Assembly: GCA_037179385.1 (NCBI GenBank)
Contig: CM074188.1
Span: forward strand, 28,041,318 to 28,105,317
Length of the DNA: 64,000 bases
Source: Holothuria scabra
Lineage: Eukaryota; Echinodermata; Holothuroidea; Aspidochirotida; Holothuriidae
Direction: 5' to 3'
The notes beneath the pieces were generated by a model. The model made no database searches, was not told where the DNA came from, and saw only the letters and a list, made by a program, of their open reading frames with translations. The position numbers and the translations under genes were made by a program. Below, one piece after another: positions 51,749 to 63,475 of the stretch. The stretch's first letter is position 1; every line of letters starts with the position of its first letter.

Positions 51749-52429
51749 AGCCCCACCATTTGTGCCGGCTTCATACATCCATGCCAGTTGTACTCTTCCT
51801 TCTAAAGCGTCTCCAGCAGTCAGTGAGAGCTTCTGTTGGGACCGTTTCTAGCTTTCCATTTACTCATGTTTGTAAGAAAGTGTCTGAATTGCCGGAATTG
51901 CCGTATTCGATTAGACACTTCTGCTAAAGAGGTCATGCACGTGACGATGACGACGCGTTTCAGTTGGCATACTGGATGGTACTGATCATGCGGAGTAGAT
52001 GTTTTACCGATACGCATAAAAGACATCATATTTGTAACAGTTATTATGTAACAGTGTAATGGACGCCTGAATGGCAAAATGAGTAGACGAGCAGTGCAAT
52101 GGCTTTGGTACATATAGCTTCTATACTCTGATTATAGTTTGTAACCATCTCAACCTTGTAAAATTGTACATATATATACTGTAAATACAGTAGAAAACAA
52201 AAAATTAGTCTTAGCTTCGAATTCTTGCTATTTCCAATTAAAATTCGAAAAATCTCGATTACCATTTCGGATGTCTCGAATATTTTATTTCTTTTGAGAG
52301 GGAATATGACTGTATGAGTCGACCCGATGTGTCCACACCCTTTGCTACTGTAAATTTTGTTTGTTGATTTGTGAAATGTGTTTATGTTTCAAAATTCAAA
52401 TTGAGCATTGAAACTAAGGGAGGATGTAG
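51749..52429. other. Intergenic, no gene seen
   Basis: Short open frames only; nothing recognised. Confidence 0.45.
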
Positions 52430-53290
52430 TATTTCTTTAAATGGGGTCGCCAATTCCCGATGAGCAGCGACCAGCGTGGGTTTGGACATCGGTTTTCCTT
52501 ATGTTTAAGAGGAGTCTAATCAAGGGCCAATCCAGCCATTGGCCTATGTACAGTTTGAGGAGAGGACGGCAATTTTTAGCTGGGAACAAAAATGTTTTAT
52601 GCTGCCTTGAAACACTATATCATTGTCAAAGAGTACGTCGTGCTTGCTTATCATTAAATGAACTTTATTAAGCATTATCCTGTCAGACAAGATCTGTGAA
52701 GTGTTAGAGAGCAATGGAATCGACGGATAACCATTGTCCACTGGCGGCACTAGAATGGCAACATGTTGGCGGAAAACTTATAGCAAATGAAAATGTTTGG
52801 GAACAAATCTTTTTAGTTACAGCGCGAAACCGAACTCTAGGCGCCCGGGTGGTGGACGAAGTCCCGGAAGCTCTGAAGTTTTTAGCATGTCTCTGGTTGA
52901 GAAATGAAATCTCAGAGGAGGTATATTACTTTTTTTATCTGTAAACCCAACTTCTTGCTGACCAGGCTAACTTGGGGGTTGGGGTAGGAAAGAACAAAAT
53001 CTGGGGGGAAATTCCCCTTCTTGTCCCCCTAGTAGCGCCGCCACCGTAACTGAGAAAAGTGCAAAGGTATGTGTTTCGAGATCGATTCCCCAGTGTTTAT
53101 ATAGAGGAGTTTGATCAAGAGCGAATCCAAGACTCTGGCTCATATACAGTTTTTCTTGAAGAGGTGGCATTTTGGTTGGGGCAAAAAATGTCGTATGACG
53201 CCGCCCGACAGCGTAGCACCACCATTAGGTGGTGCGGAGGGTACAGAAAATTTTACAACTTGCGTCAGACAGAAGGAAATGGCATTTAGC
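52430..53290. repeat. Two diverged copies of a hAT-associated repeat
   Basis: 52510-52600 (GAGGAGTCTAATCAAGGGCC, ATCCAGCC, TGTACAGTTTGAGGAG) aligns with 53104-53195 (GAGGAGTTTGATCAAGAGCG, ATCCAAGA, TATACAGTTTTTCTTG). The second copy continues into AGCGTAGCACCACCATTAGG and AGAAAATTTT, then GGAAATGGCATTTAGC, the block repeated in the 33566 element. Hence these are hAT-family debris. Confidence 0.6.
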
Positions 53291-53509
53291 ACGGTTGTAT
53301 GTAGAATGGAATCAATCACTAGTTTGAACTTCTTCTCTTATAAAACATGAGCAAATTGCAAAATGATCAGCAAATTATCAGAAAATTGTACCACCACCAT
53401 TTCAGGCAAAACTTTGGGCACTCTTATATACCGTCGCAAAAGAATAGGGAGCGTATATTGCCATATATCTACGACAGGACATACACCAATTTAAACAGGG
53501 CGTCATTAT

Positions 53510-53880
53510 CAGTCGACGGGGAGCGCAGCGGATATTTTCCGCCGAAATTGCCTCCTAGATCACCGGATATGACATTTACGAGTCCGTTTGAATCGATTTT
53601 TATGTTTATTTGCACCTCACACCACCTCAGAGGATAAACGTCGCTTAAATAAAGCAAGTAAATTTGTATTTAAGGTTATTTTTTTAGTCGGAGCAACCCA
53701 TACCGACTCCGTTTTGCCCCCTGGACCCCCACCAGGGCCCTAAGGCGGGCCCCTGGACCCCACGCCGTAGGTGGGAGCACTTCGCGCTCCCACGGCGCCG
53801 TGGGCGCCGTTGGTTCATTCCCACCAATACAAATTTGCCCCTCCATGTATTTAGACCACGAGCCGCCACTGGCTGTCAGT
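53510..53880. mobile_element. hAT debris with GC-rich palindromic module
   Basis: 53520-53590 has GGGGAGCGCAGCGGATATTT and CCTCCTAGATCACCGGATAT, as in the 16850 MITE. 53710-53810 is GC-rich with the hairpin GTGGGAGCAC/GCGCTCCCAC and the perfect palindrome CCACGGCGCCGTGG. The end GAGCCGCCACTGG near 53864-53876 is a typical right terminus. The left boundary was not found. Confidence 0.5.
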
Positions 53881-56308
53881 CACACTCAACAGCTCAACAA
53901 AATGTAGTTTGATAGGCTCACCATAGTTATCCCTGAGTTATATGTTGTGCCCCCTATAAAAATTCTGTGCCCCCCAGTGCCCCCTAGTGAAAAAATCCTG
54001 GCTAAGCCACTGCCCAAAGTGCAGGTTTTGGGAGCAGTCTTTTGATTCGCTAAACCCCTTCGTCGTCTATGGTTTCAACCTGTGATTTCACGGCTCTATT
54101 GTCTGTTTATCTGAAAGTATGAAACTCTGACATTGAAATTGTTAGTATTGTGTAGCAATTTAAGGAGAACATAGCATGACGTACAAACATCAAGGCAAAA
54201 TGACTCATCTACCGAAGATAAAATAATATGCCTTGGATTTTTTTGGGGTGGGGGAAGGGGTGGGTGCACCCTTTCGCCCCCTTGTATTAAAATGCATAGG
54301 GAATTCGAACCTCAGGACCAAAAAAAGTCGAGACCAAAATAGTATGCTTAGCAAGGATCATGGTCAAGCTTACGAAAAAAAAAAAGAAATTGTGCTGGCC
54401 AGGGATAAGGTAGGTGGGGGTTTTACGGCTTAGTTTCTAACCAACTGGTTTAGGCCTAAGTCGAGACGGCCACGGCCTTTTGCATGCAAGATGTGAAAAC
54501 AGTGCCATCTGCATCATTTTGACAGGTATTAAGGATGGCTCAGTACAAACAATGTATGTTTTAATCACAACACAGGGTTAGATTATTGCTAACTACGGAT
54601 TAATCCTGTACAGTAACATGTTATGTATACAGTACCCACATCATGCATGGTAAATTTGTAAATTGTTTCCGACATTTTGACGAGACTGTTCCGTAATTAG
54701 CAGCATTCAACTTGAAGTTAGTGTGCCATGTAAGCAAAAAGCCCTAGCTTTACTTTGAGAAAAATTCCGTTGGAATTATGTCAATACCTTTTTCGGTTCT
54801 CAAGATATACCTCTTCAAATTTTGAATGTTTCTGAAGGAATTTTGTAGCACAGTGTTGGCATTTCTTTTGTTAACGGTATGTTAATTATCTTTTACTTAC
54901 TTTTCAAACAGTTTATGGTTTAATAATTGATACCGATGGTTTTTAAGGACACAGTTCTAACTTCTAAAATAAAATCTAGATAAAATAATGTTACAACTGT
55001 ACTTGAAATGAAGTTTGAAGAACAAGGGATAACATTAGCCATGTATGGTATGTCCCTCCTATGACATCATAAGATTTGCATGTTGAGCTAACATTTATTA
55101 ATGATTTCGTGCAAATCACAGGAACAATTTTCTTATGTGGGAAGTGTAGGTATCTTATTCTTGCAATTTTTCTTTTCTTTCTGATTCAACACAGCAACCG
55201 ACCTATATGTATCGTTAGTCCTATAGGCCTTTTGACAAGAAAGCGGAAAGAAAAGTCAATGTTTACGGCAAAGATATTATAAACTCCTATCTTGCTTATC
55301 CCTTCACTGTTAGACGCGCTGACTCCCCACGGAGGCTCCATCGGAGGGGCGGAAGTTTTCATTTGACATGCGCACGGTTCTATTCGGTTATCTGAGTGCA
55401 CAATCACGTGAGGGTACGGTAACAGAAAATCCCATTGTGACGAAATGTCAGCGTGCGTGCATTTTCAAAGCAAGTTCTGTACGCGCACAATGCATTTCTC
55501 CTTGTGCAGTCCGGAGTAACTGACGCGTACTCCCGCGTGCCTGGGAAAAGAACACAGTAGTTGATTTTGTGTTTTAAGCGCGTAAGAATGTAAACGCGTG
55601 CATAGGTGTGCGCTTGTGAAAATACCATACCATCCATGAACTTCAAACCATTCGTTGTGCGTTAATGTTCAAAAGTTTTTAGGAAGAAAGACTCGAAGAA
55701 GCCTAAAACTGTTTCATGAAAGTGAATTTATTGAAGAACGATGTTTGCAAGAATTGCAATGTTTTAAAATCACACGTATTTATACTGCCGGAAGATATCA
55801 ATTTGTCTGTTGGCCCCCAAAACGACGGAACAGTGATCATCACTCCCGCCCGATCCGTTTCGCCTTCCGTGGGGAGTCACCGCGCCATTTTAAGTTTGGT
55901 AGATCCATGTTTATAATATCTTTGATTTACAGTCGGTATTCATTTTTTCCACGTAGAGAAGTTTCCTCGTTCTACTCAGCTTGGCTACGCCAAAGTATGG
56001 CATTATGGAGTATTGTGTAGACGATGTTCCACTGACCCCACCCAAAACACCGCATTTCTTTTTGTTTTTGCTAAATGAAAACCCACTGTATTAATGAAGT
56101 ATAAACGATATTGAAAATGAAGTATCATAAATTAATGAAGTATAACGATATTGAAACAATTACTTGTGAGTTCGCATTTTGGATAATCCCTGTCGGGGGC
56201 ATTGGCTTATTATACGTGAGCAAGATTTTGAGGAAGCTCTCGATTCAGTTTATTACAGAGCAAGATCGTCTTCGTGGGAGGTTTGGTTTGTTACAATCAT
56301 CTAACGCC
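53881..56308. other. Intergenic, no gene seen
   Basis: Contains a short CCCCCTA/GCCCCC fragment near 53945-54015 ending CTGGCTAAGCCACTG (hAT terminus debris). A slightly CpG-richer patch at about 55300-55880 could be regulatory, but no exon was identified there. Confidence 0.4.
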
Positions 56309-56824
56309 CATAGGCGTAGGAGGGCGGAGGCATCCTTCCACCCAAACTTTCCACCTTTTTTTCATTTCTCCAAATCAAAAAAAAAAAAAAAAAAAAAACG
56401 GTGCGCGTGTCCCAAAGTGAAAATTTTAATGCAGTAGTGCTTGTTTATAATCAGTTTTGAAATTAAAAAGTCGGATATTTACCATATGTGACACCACATC
56501 ATCAAGAGACACCGGCAGCTCTATCGCAATTTTTATAAATTGCCTTCCATAAAATTCCAAATTTTCTCCGTTGTAAGCTCTTGATTTTGAAAAATGTTGT
56601 CTAAAAAGCATCAAAAAAGTTTGGGAAACTTTTAAAAGTCATCGGACAAGATCAGTTCGTGGGCCCTACATAACATTAACATAACAACATTGTTCTTCCT
56701 CGTAGAAAACAGCGAAATATTTAGCATAAAAAATGTACCTCATGTCAATGGGGTTGGGTGAGGTGCATTATCTGAAAATTATTTTCCTCCTACCCCCACT
56801 TCCGTATTGCTGCATACGCCGCTG
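56309..56824. mobile_element. 516-bp hAT element with perfect 8-bp target duplication
   Basis: Flanked by the identical octamer CTAACGCC (56301-56308 and 56825-56832). Ends are CATAGGCGTAGGAGG and, inverted, CAGCGGCGTATGCAGC. Contains a poly-A tract near 56380. Interior sequence is shared with 1500-2345. No transposase. Confidence 0.9.
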
Positions 56825-56832
56825 CTAACGCC

Positions 56833-59070
56833 TGAACTTCTAACGTTCTGATTTAATTTATTCACCTTTTTCAGTTGTGGGTCGCCCTTCTCCCACCTTG
56901 TCTAAGGAAGGATTGTTACCTCCTCGTAGAAAATTTTTGGAATACGTTAAAACCCTCAGATGCAAATAAATTCGTGCAGCATTAAGCACCATTGGAACTC
57001 TGTTGTTCCATAGACCCATTTACAAGTAGTAATTACCATTGGCAAAGGAGTTTTGCGTGGGTCATTTTGCTCACTATATTGACAAAAACTACATTGACAA
57101 AAACAATGCGTACCAAGAGTCTATCCCACAACCTGCACTACTCTTATTTGAAAATGACCTTTTAAAAAGTATTTTTTCAGAAACTGAGAGAGAATGGCTA
57201 TCCAGTATATCCCCCATCTGGATAAAATGCTGGAAATACTTCCTTATTTGGCAACTTTTCAAAAGGTGTGTGGTACAAAGATCAGTTCCACTTTCTACCT
57301 CTTGAATTTCTGTAGGCCTACCTCGGTGCATGAATTAGCTAACAATGCTATCACAATAGCCAAAACGTGAACGTTATTTATTGCAGAGCTCTATGTATTT
57401 TACACGAACAAACTTAAAGGGCCAAACCTCTCACCCCAAACTACAATTTTAGTCCAGGGGTACCGAAATTCTCAATTGGTTCAGCTCTTTGATTGGCAGC
57501 TTATTCAAACAATGCATATAGCGCCAAAGCTTATATAACACAGCACGACTACGGTAGTGAGTGTTTTGATTATATAAATTGAGTTTTTCTACACCCACCC
57601 TGGAGTAATAAACTGCGATTGTGTCTGGATGAAGATGAATTTCAGTCAATTATTGGAGGGGCTTCAGTAGGAAAGTTAGAGATTTGGTACTGTTTGGGGT
57701 GAGAGAACTGAGCCTTTAAACCTCTCCTTTATCCGAAGATTTTTAGCAACTAGAAGCTCTTCAGCTTGAGTCTCTGTGTTTCTTTTTAATGGGGAAAGTC
57801 TCCACAATTTTTCAAGTCAATTTGAGTTGAAGGCGGGTTGCGACTCGATTTACGACATGACTGGTTGGGTATTTCAAATTGCGTATTCTGATTGGTTAAC
57901 ACTGACCGGTTATTCTCGATTACACCAGCCCTTAAAATAATCTTCAGAAACCACTAGCAATAATGGGTAGGCCTATCCTAGCTGTGACGGCTTGAGTGCT
58001 CTTGCACTTTTGCACGTGCACAAGTTTCTGCACTTCTGATTGGTTCTATTATAGACCTTGTGCACATGATGCACGGACTTCCAATACACATTGACAGGGC
58101 ATTAAACGCGTACCTCCTATGCGTAGAATGTTGCCACCACCTGGGACAAAAAAGTCGCACCGAGATGCCCGCCGTGAAGCTATAATTTTTATGATGTGAC
58201 CACGACTCTGTAATATTTTAAACAAGAGTCAAACCTGAATGGAGAAAAATATCATATCCCTGCAATACGTGTAGTAATTTGGACCTTACCTTGCATTCTT
58301 TTGAAAATATTTCAAGTTTCTTGCAAAATCCGTTGTTTTAACTACATGCAAGCAAGTTCAAACTTTCACATATTCAAAACCATAGCAGACAGCTATCTTG
58401 CTATGCCTATACTCACACCTACGTTAGCGACAATCTACCGCGCAGTATATGCCCTGTCCATAGGAAGTCGATGGTATGATGTTACAGAGCGGAAAGTACA
58501 CCCTAATGAGAGGAAAAAACAACACAGACAAATGCAGAGCGCTGATTTGTGAACCAGTCGAATACGGGCTTTGCCTGCTACGGGTGTAGGGTGAATTCTA
58601 ATGTGTGTGACCACTTATTCAATTGTTCTGCCCATAAGCTGACATCACTGTGTCGTCAATGCACAGTGTCTATTTGCAGGCCTTGCCTTGTTAATAGTGC
58701 ATGCGCGTCAATGACCTTTACATAAAATATGACATGCCTTGCATGCATACATGCGCAAGGAAGGCACCAAGGCTTGGGCTCACTGTGCATGCAGATCATG
58801 AATACAAAGATATGAGCGTCCTTTTTTTACTCAGTTGATAAGACACGATACGGCGGTGAAGACATAACAAAACAGAACAAAGACTGGTCAATGAATTACA
58901 TGTACTAGGCTTACACGTCAGGTGCAATGTTAGAGAAATAACCTCAAAAAAAAAAAAACAAAAACACAAAACAAAAAAAAAAAACAAAAAAAAAAAAAAC
59001 GGTGGTAGAAAAGGATTCACCTTGTCTGTTGTTTTTCCAAATTTGGAGTCTCGATGGTTTGTTCACCAAC
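56833..59070. other. Intergenic, no gene seen
   Basis: Short open frames without domains. An A-rich tract with C interruptions lies at 58947-59000. This separates the hAT element from the presumed 3' end of KRTCAP2. Confidence 0.4.
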
Positions 59071-59074
59071 AATA

Positions 59075-60722
59075 CTCCACCAAATTCAGTTTATTCTTTG
59101 ATTACATTTTTTTTTAAAAGCAGTACAGCCAGAATGATCAGAATAAACATACAAGAAAAACGACAGAAAATACACTAAATATTTCTGTAAAACCCATACA
59201 ATATGTATTGAGCACTAGAAGGGTTCGCAGATTCCTTTCTCAAAACTACATCTTTAGACACCACACATAAAACAATACTGGTATCAGTTTATTTAAAAGA
59301 ACAAATAATCAAAAAGAATAAAATGTAACTACTTGAAACACTCAATGAAAATGATTCTTCTCATTGAAAGATCCTTTGAAAATTAAAAGGGGGGGGGGGA
59401 TGAACGGGGGCGGATGAAAGTAACACCCCTTATGCACTATGTATAATCTGAAGGAACCTATGCGAGTATAGGAACAAAAAACTGAAAAAATACCATGTGC
59501 TGAATAGGAAATAGAAAGGACGATGGTAACGAGAAGGTGAACATACAAACAGAGAATACTTTCTACTTCTTTACACTCATGAAGTACACAAACAAATGTT
59601 TGCATTTTCCATAATATGTAGTAATCTGGGATTCTGGATAGATGTGATGAGTAATATTGAAAATACATGGGATCAGTAAACAATTACACAGTTCTCAAAG
59701 AAAACACATTGTGCATGAGCGGAGTTACTTGATTCTACTTCAGAACCCCTGTCTAATAGGTTTTAATTTTTGAACAGATTACAGTGTATCTTTCGTTTCA
59801 TTTGATTGCCAAGTTTTATTTCCATTGACCTCAACATAACTCCTACAGTGCATAACCAATTCTGCATGAAAATCTCTGACTGCAGTCTGCTACTACTGCT
59901 ACTTCTGTACTGTAAGTCATGGCATTGATAAAGGAGAAATGACTCTACTGCCATTTGTGGCTGTAAAGACTGATACATACTGAAAATTATCACAAGTTAT
60001 GAGTATGACGTCCTCAGGCTTGATATTGTTACCATCGGTTAATGCATTCACTTAAAGGGAAATATTGTGTTTAAAATGCTCCAACAAAGAGCACAAAGAA
60101 AATGGCTCAAACACTATCCAACAATTCAGTCTTAATCATAAATCCCAGCAACAGCTACATCTCTTCAAAATATTATGCGCAAGAAGAGCCATGGACGCTG
60201 CATCATTTGAAATGTTGAAAGTTTGGGTGGACAAATTATTTTCAAGAAACAAAAAAAAATAATTTCTATCTGTGAGAAACTTATTTCTTGAAAAGAAGGC
60301 TACCATACTGCCTTATTCTTGATACTCTATCACCTGTTAGTTTTGAAAGGATGAAGTTTGCTTGCAAAACAAACGCAATATTTCCCTTTAAGCGTGCATG
60401 CAATGCATCTCATACTTCACTGAGCTGAAGTTCCAAATAAAACAGAATTGACTTAAAAATAACAGCAAATGCTCCTCATCCTATTGAACTTCCACATACA
60501 GTACATTGGTTTTGGCAGAGATTAAAAAACTAGTTGGGTATGATTGAATTATTCAAGCTGACATCTTGACACTCAGGCTATACATAACTTTCCACATCAT
60601 TTGAAAGCCTACAGCAGGCCTTGTAAAATAAACATCAGAAAAATACAGGGAAGGGTAGGGGGAAGGTGATTGGGTTGGAAGTATGATGAGTTTTTTTTCT
60701 GAAAGGAATCCATTCTGTACAC
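59075..60722 (-). other. Probable 3' UTR of KRTCAP2
   Basis: Follows the KRTCAP2 stop codon on the - strand. AATAAA hexamers on this strand are at 59820-59815, 59293-59288 and 59095-59090. The last is followed by GT-rich sequence (GGTGGAGTATTGTTGGTG), a good context for cleavage. The true end is unknown. Confidence 0.35.
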
Positions 60723-60825
60723 CTATCTCCTCTTCTTTCCTGTTGTCTGTACTGTAGGGGGTGGTGCATATATCCGCTGGGAAATCTTGTTGATGTAATA
60801 AAGTGCCAGGATGGAAAACAACATG
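60723..60825 (-). CDS. KRTCAP2: KRTCAP2, last coding exon
   Basis: Begins after the acceptor CTCTTTGTTACAG and continues the codon split at the end of the previous exon (TG plus C gives Cys). It encodes MLFSILALYYINKISQRIYA, then PPPTVQTTGKKRR and a TAG stop at 60723-60725. This is the last membrane helix with the conserved LYYINKIS segment and the short cytosolic lysine-rich tail of KRTCAP2. The final KKRR is a basic di-lysine-like tail suited to residence in the endoplasmic reticulum. KRTCAP2 is a small multi-pass subunit of the STT3A-type oligosaccharyltransferase complex, which N-glycosylates nascent proteins at the translocon. The longer open frame overlapping this exon on the same strand is a shadow. 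Confidence 0.93.
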
Positions 60826-61467
60826 CTGTAACAAAGAGGAGCAATAAGCTGATTGGCTCTTACAAAGTATACAGTGCATACAGTGCTGAGTTCCCACGCT
60901 TTTGAAAAATATTAATTTTCCCAGATTTTTTGAGGACTAAAATGAAAATATGTAGTACTGAAAAATATAAAATTACAGAATTTTATATTTACTTGTGTTT
61001 CCAGCATGGATGTACAATTATCGTAATCGAAACTAAGAAAGTGTAAGGTTTCAAATTTGAAGGCCATAAAGCAATTTTCCCACACCAAACAAAAAATTAC
61101 AGGATTTTCAAGAACAGGATAAAATTCCAGATGTTTTTAGCACTTATCCTTTTTCCCCTACAGTGTGGATACCCTGAATGTATGTAGAACCATCCTGGAT
61201 TTGACATATTTATGCTAATGAAGCTTACATCGAAGTAAACAAATTCCCTCAAAAAGTTATCAACAAGCAAACTTGCTTCACCACAGAGAAGGATTCCAGA
61301 ATTTAATCAGGTTACTGTAGGTTAGATGGAGTTTTACAGTTCAGTTTGGTTTGAGTCCAGCCAACTATGGCTTTTTTCCAGTTGTGGCTCTCTGGTTTGT
61401 TTTCTCTACGCCATTGCTTATGCTGAGCATCAAGTACAGCAGCAGTAGGTTCTGTTTTTAAAGTCTT

Positions 61468-61537
61468 GGCCAGAACTGGAACTCAAGACCTCCTCCTGAC
61501 TGCAAGTCTGTTGCGCTATTAACTACTGTACCTGACC
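61468..61537 (-). repeat. tRNA-derived SINE (tRNA-like head)
   Basis: On the - strand a 70-nt segment from GGTCAGGTACAGTAGTTAAT to CCAGTTCTGGCC has an A-box-like CAGTAGTTAATAGCG, a B-box-like GGTCTTGAGTTCC and ends that can pair as an acceptor stem with mismatches. The B box deviates from GGTTCGANTCC, so this is more likely a SINE or tRNA pseudogene than a functional tRNA. It lies in the last intron of KRTCAP2. Confidence 0.5.
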
Positions 61538-61904
61538 ATGCAGTAGGCCCCAAAAATTAATCAGCAGCCTTGCAAAGCAAGTACTATGGGTACAGTAACT
61601 TTACCACATGGTCCAAAAAGCTCAATTGCATGTTTATATGACTAGAGCATATGCCTTGTAGCTGGGAGGTTTGAAATTTTACTCTTGGCAGGGTTATATC
61701 TCTGAAGACTTTGAAAAATTGGAGGCCAAACCTATTTTGGTCAAAATTGCTGAAAAAAGCATATAATGGCAAAGAATTGTTACAGAAGTCTCATGGGACT
61801 AAAATTGGAAACTTCAGCTTACCCCAAGTAATTAAATTTGAGCCAATTTGAAGTGATTAGGGTTAAACTCATTGGCTAATTTGATATGAATTAACTCTTG
61901 TAGC

Positions 61905-61975
61905 TTAGGTAAGGTTAGGTTAGGTTAGGTTAGATGTAGTTCCACAGCCCAGTTTCCAAACAATTGGTGCAAGTC
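61905..61975. repeat. AGGTT pentamers plus shared short repeat
   Basis: Four AGGTT units (TAAGGTTAGGTTAGGTTAGG) precede GATGTAGTTCCACAGCCCAG and TTTCCAA, a motif shared with 7326-7370 and 61320-61355. Confidence 0.5.
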
Positions 61976-62120
61976 ACATTGGCCCTTGTAGTATACAGTA
62001 CCAAAGCACATTTTATATCCTATGAGAATCTTATACTTGAAACTGCATCAAAGTGATGTTTGTCTTCGTTACTGCCAATAGAAAGTGAAAATATTGTACA
62101 GTGTTCACTGATTTACTCAC

Positions 62121-62187
62121 CATGTTGTAACACACACTCTATGAACCAGACCAGAGACAAACATGGCAAATAACATGGATCCAACAA
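62121..62187 (-). CDS. KRTCAP2: KRTCAP2, internal exon
   Basis: 67 nt between the acceptor TTTTCTCTTTGTAG and the donor GTGAGT. With the G from the previous exon it reads VGSMLFAMFVSGLVHRVCVT and ends T plus TG. The run FVSGLVHRVCVTTC is the hallmark of KRTCAP2 (vertebrate form ASGLIHRVCVTTC). It covers most of the third membrane helix and the start of the following loop. Phases are 1 on entry and 2 on exit, matching both neighbours exactly. The length of the segment equals that of the vertebrate protein by alignment. Confidence 0.94.
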
Positions 62188-62830
62188 CTACAAAGAGAAA
62201 ACAAAACTAAGCTTCAAAAGGAGGGTTTTAAGTCACATCAAGTTTTGATATGTTAGAGGAGTGCTGTACTTATTCTAAGCATTTCAGTGGAATTTCCATT
62301 GAAATCAACATGTGGTTCTCAAGATACACTATGAGCAGGTTAAGAACTCAAATTTTCAACAAAAAGTAAACTTGAGGTAAGCACATATTACATCATATCC
62401 CCACATTAAAATTTGGACAATCTTTTGCTTTTCTTTAATTCAAACTTTTTACAACCAATTTTCTCCTAAGCAATCCCTGAGAACCTGATTGCATATGTTG
62501 CAAGTTGCAACCTTTGTGGATAACCACAACAAAACTTTTCGACTTACAGGACTGATTTTCTGAGAATTATGCAGGAGTTCCAATATCTTGAATTTAGGAC
62601 TTGCAATGCATTACCTGTACAACAGTTTACATATAGTACACTGTACTTTGCATTTTATTTCTGTTCACAATATCATATCTGATAGCTTCAGGTTATTGAA
62701 AGCAACTGCAACAATATAACAAAAAACTTGGCATACATTACCTGAACAACAGTTTACAAACAGTATACAGTATTACAGTAATTTCTACTTTCACATTGCA
62801 TGTTGTTATTACTGTACCAGTTATTACTGG

Positions 62831-62920
62831 TGTTGTGGCAGAGTGGAAAAAGGCAGTGGCATTTGAAGCAATGAAGCTTAGCAACCTGGAGACTGGGAGT
62901 TCCATACCAGGCCGGGCCAA
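62831..62920 (+). repeat. tRNA-Leu/Ser-like SINE
   Basis: GTGGCAGAGTGG followed by AAGGC and GTGGC resembles the A box of a long-variable-arm tRNA. GGGAGTTCCATACC lies at B-box position. It is degenerate, so probably a tRNA-derived SINE in the KRTCAP2 intron. Confidence 0.45.
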
Positions 62921-63411
62921 AGTAAGGTGAATCTTTCATCCAAGAGCAATCTATGGTTTTCTGAACCAGTCTTTCAAAAAATACCAAATTTGATCCAAAT
63001 TGTTGAGTTGGTTGCCACCAGATGTGAAGTTGTAATTCACACTGTAAGCCAATGACTTCTCCCACTTTCGTGGTCGCGTAGCGTCGTAAAACAACTGCCC
63101 TTCAAGGCCTGATTATTTATTTTTCATAATACTGCATGCTAGTTTACAGTACAAAGTATCATTTCAATTTTTTTGAAAATGAGATAATGTCTCCATCCTC
63201 CCCCAATATTTAGAACAAATTGCCGTGCTTGTTTCACAGGAAGATTGTAAATAGAACAGAAACAATTTGCCAAAGTGTAAAATGGAAACTGAATTGCAGG
63301 TAACCATTACAAGGGTTATGCCATGATAAGTATGAAAATGCTGTTAAAGTGCTATGTAGAATACAGTACAGTAACTGCCCCATTGTAAGATAGAATACAA
63401 ACATACTGTAC

Positions 63412-63475
63412 CTTCTGGGAAAATTTTTGCTTGAAATCCTTTTCCAAAGATAACTATCTCCAGATTGTTAACGGC
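63412..63475 (-). CDS. KRTCAP2: KRTCAP2, internal exon (first one inside the window)
   Basis: 64 nt after the acceptor CTTTGTTGTAG, ending in a phase-1 donor GTACAG. It encodes [20 protein letters not shown] plus E and one base. [12 protein letters not shown] is identical to the vertebrate KRTCAP2 segment and NNLE also matches, so the assignment is firm. This is the loop between the second and third membrane helices. The three exons together give about 77 C-terminal residues, roughly half of the protein. No exon for the N-terminal helices was found between 63476 and the right edge, so the 5' part lies outside the window. Confidence 0.95.

Noticed and set aside
52738..53050. hAT element with ends ACTGGCGGCACTAG and GTAGCGCCGCCACC
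   Set aside because: No matching 8-bp flanks could be found; the two ends may come from different insertions.
57039..57331. Overlapping 80-88-codon open frames on both strands
   Set aside because: No recognisable motif or splice context; length is within chance for AT-rich DNA.
60553..60897. 114-codon - strand open frame overlapping the last KRTCAP2 exon
   Set aside because: It runs through a splice acceptor in a different frame. The KRTCAP2 reading with matched phases explains the sequence.
61468..61537. Functional tRNA gene
   Set aside because: The B box and stems are degenerate and no terminator-like T run is positioned correctly; a SINE or pseudogene fits better.
61905..61932. AGGTT repeats as interstitial telomere sequence
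   Set aside because: Only four units, in a recurrent SINE-like context; too short to call telomeric.
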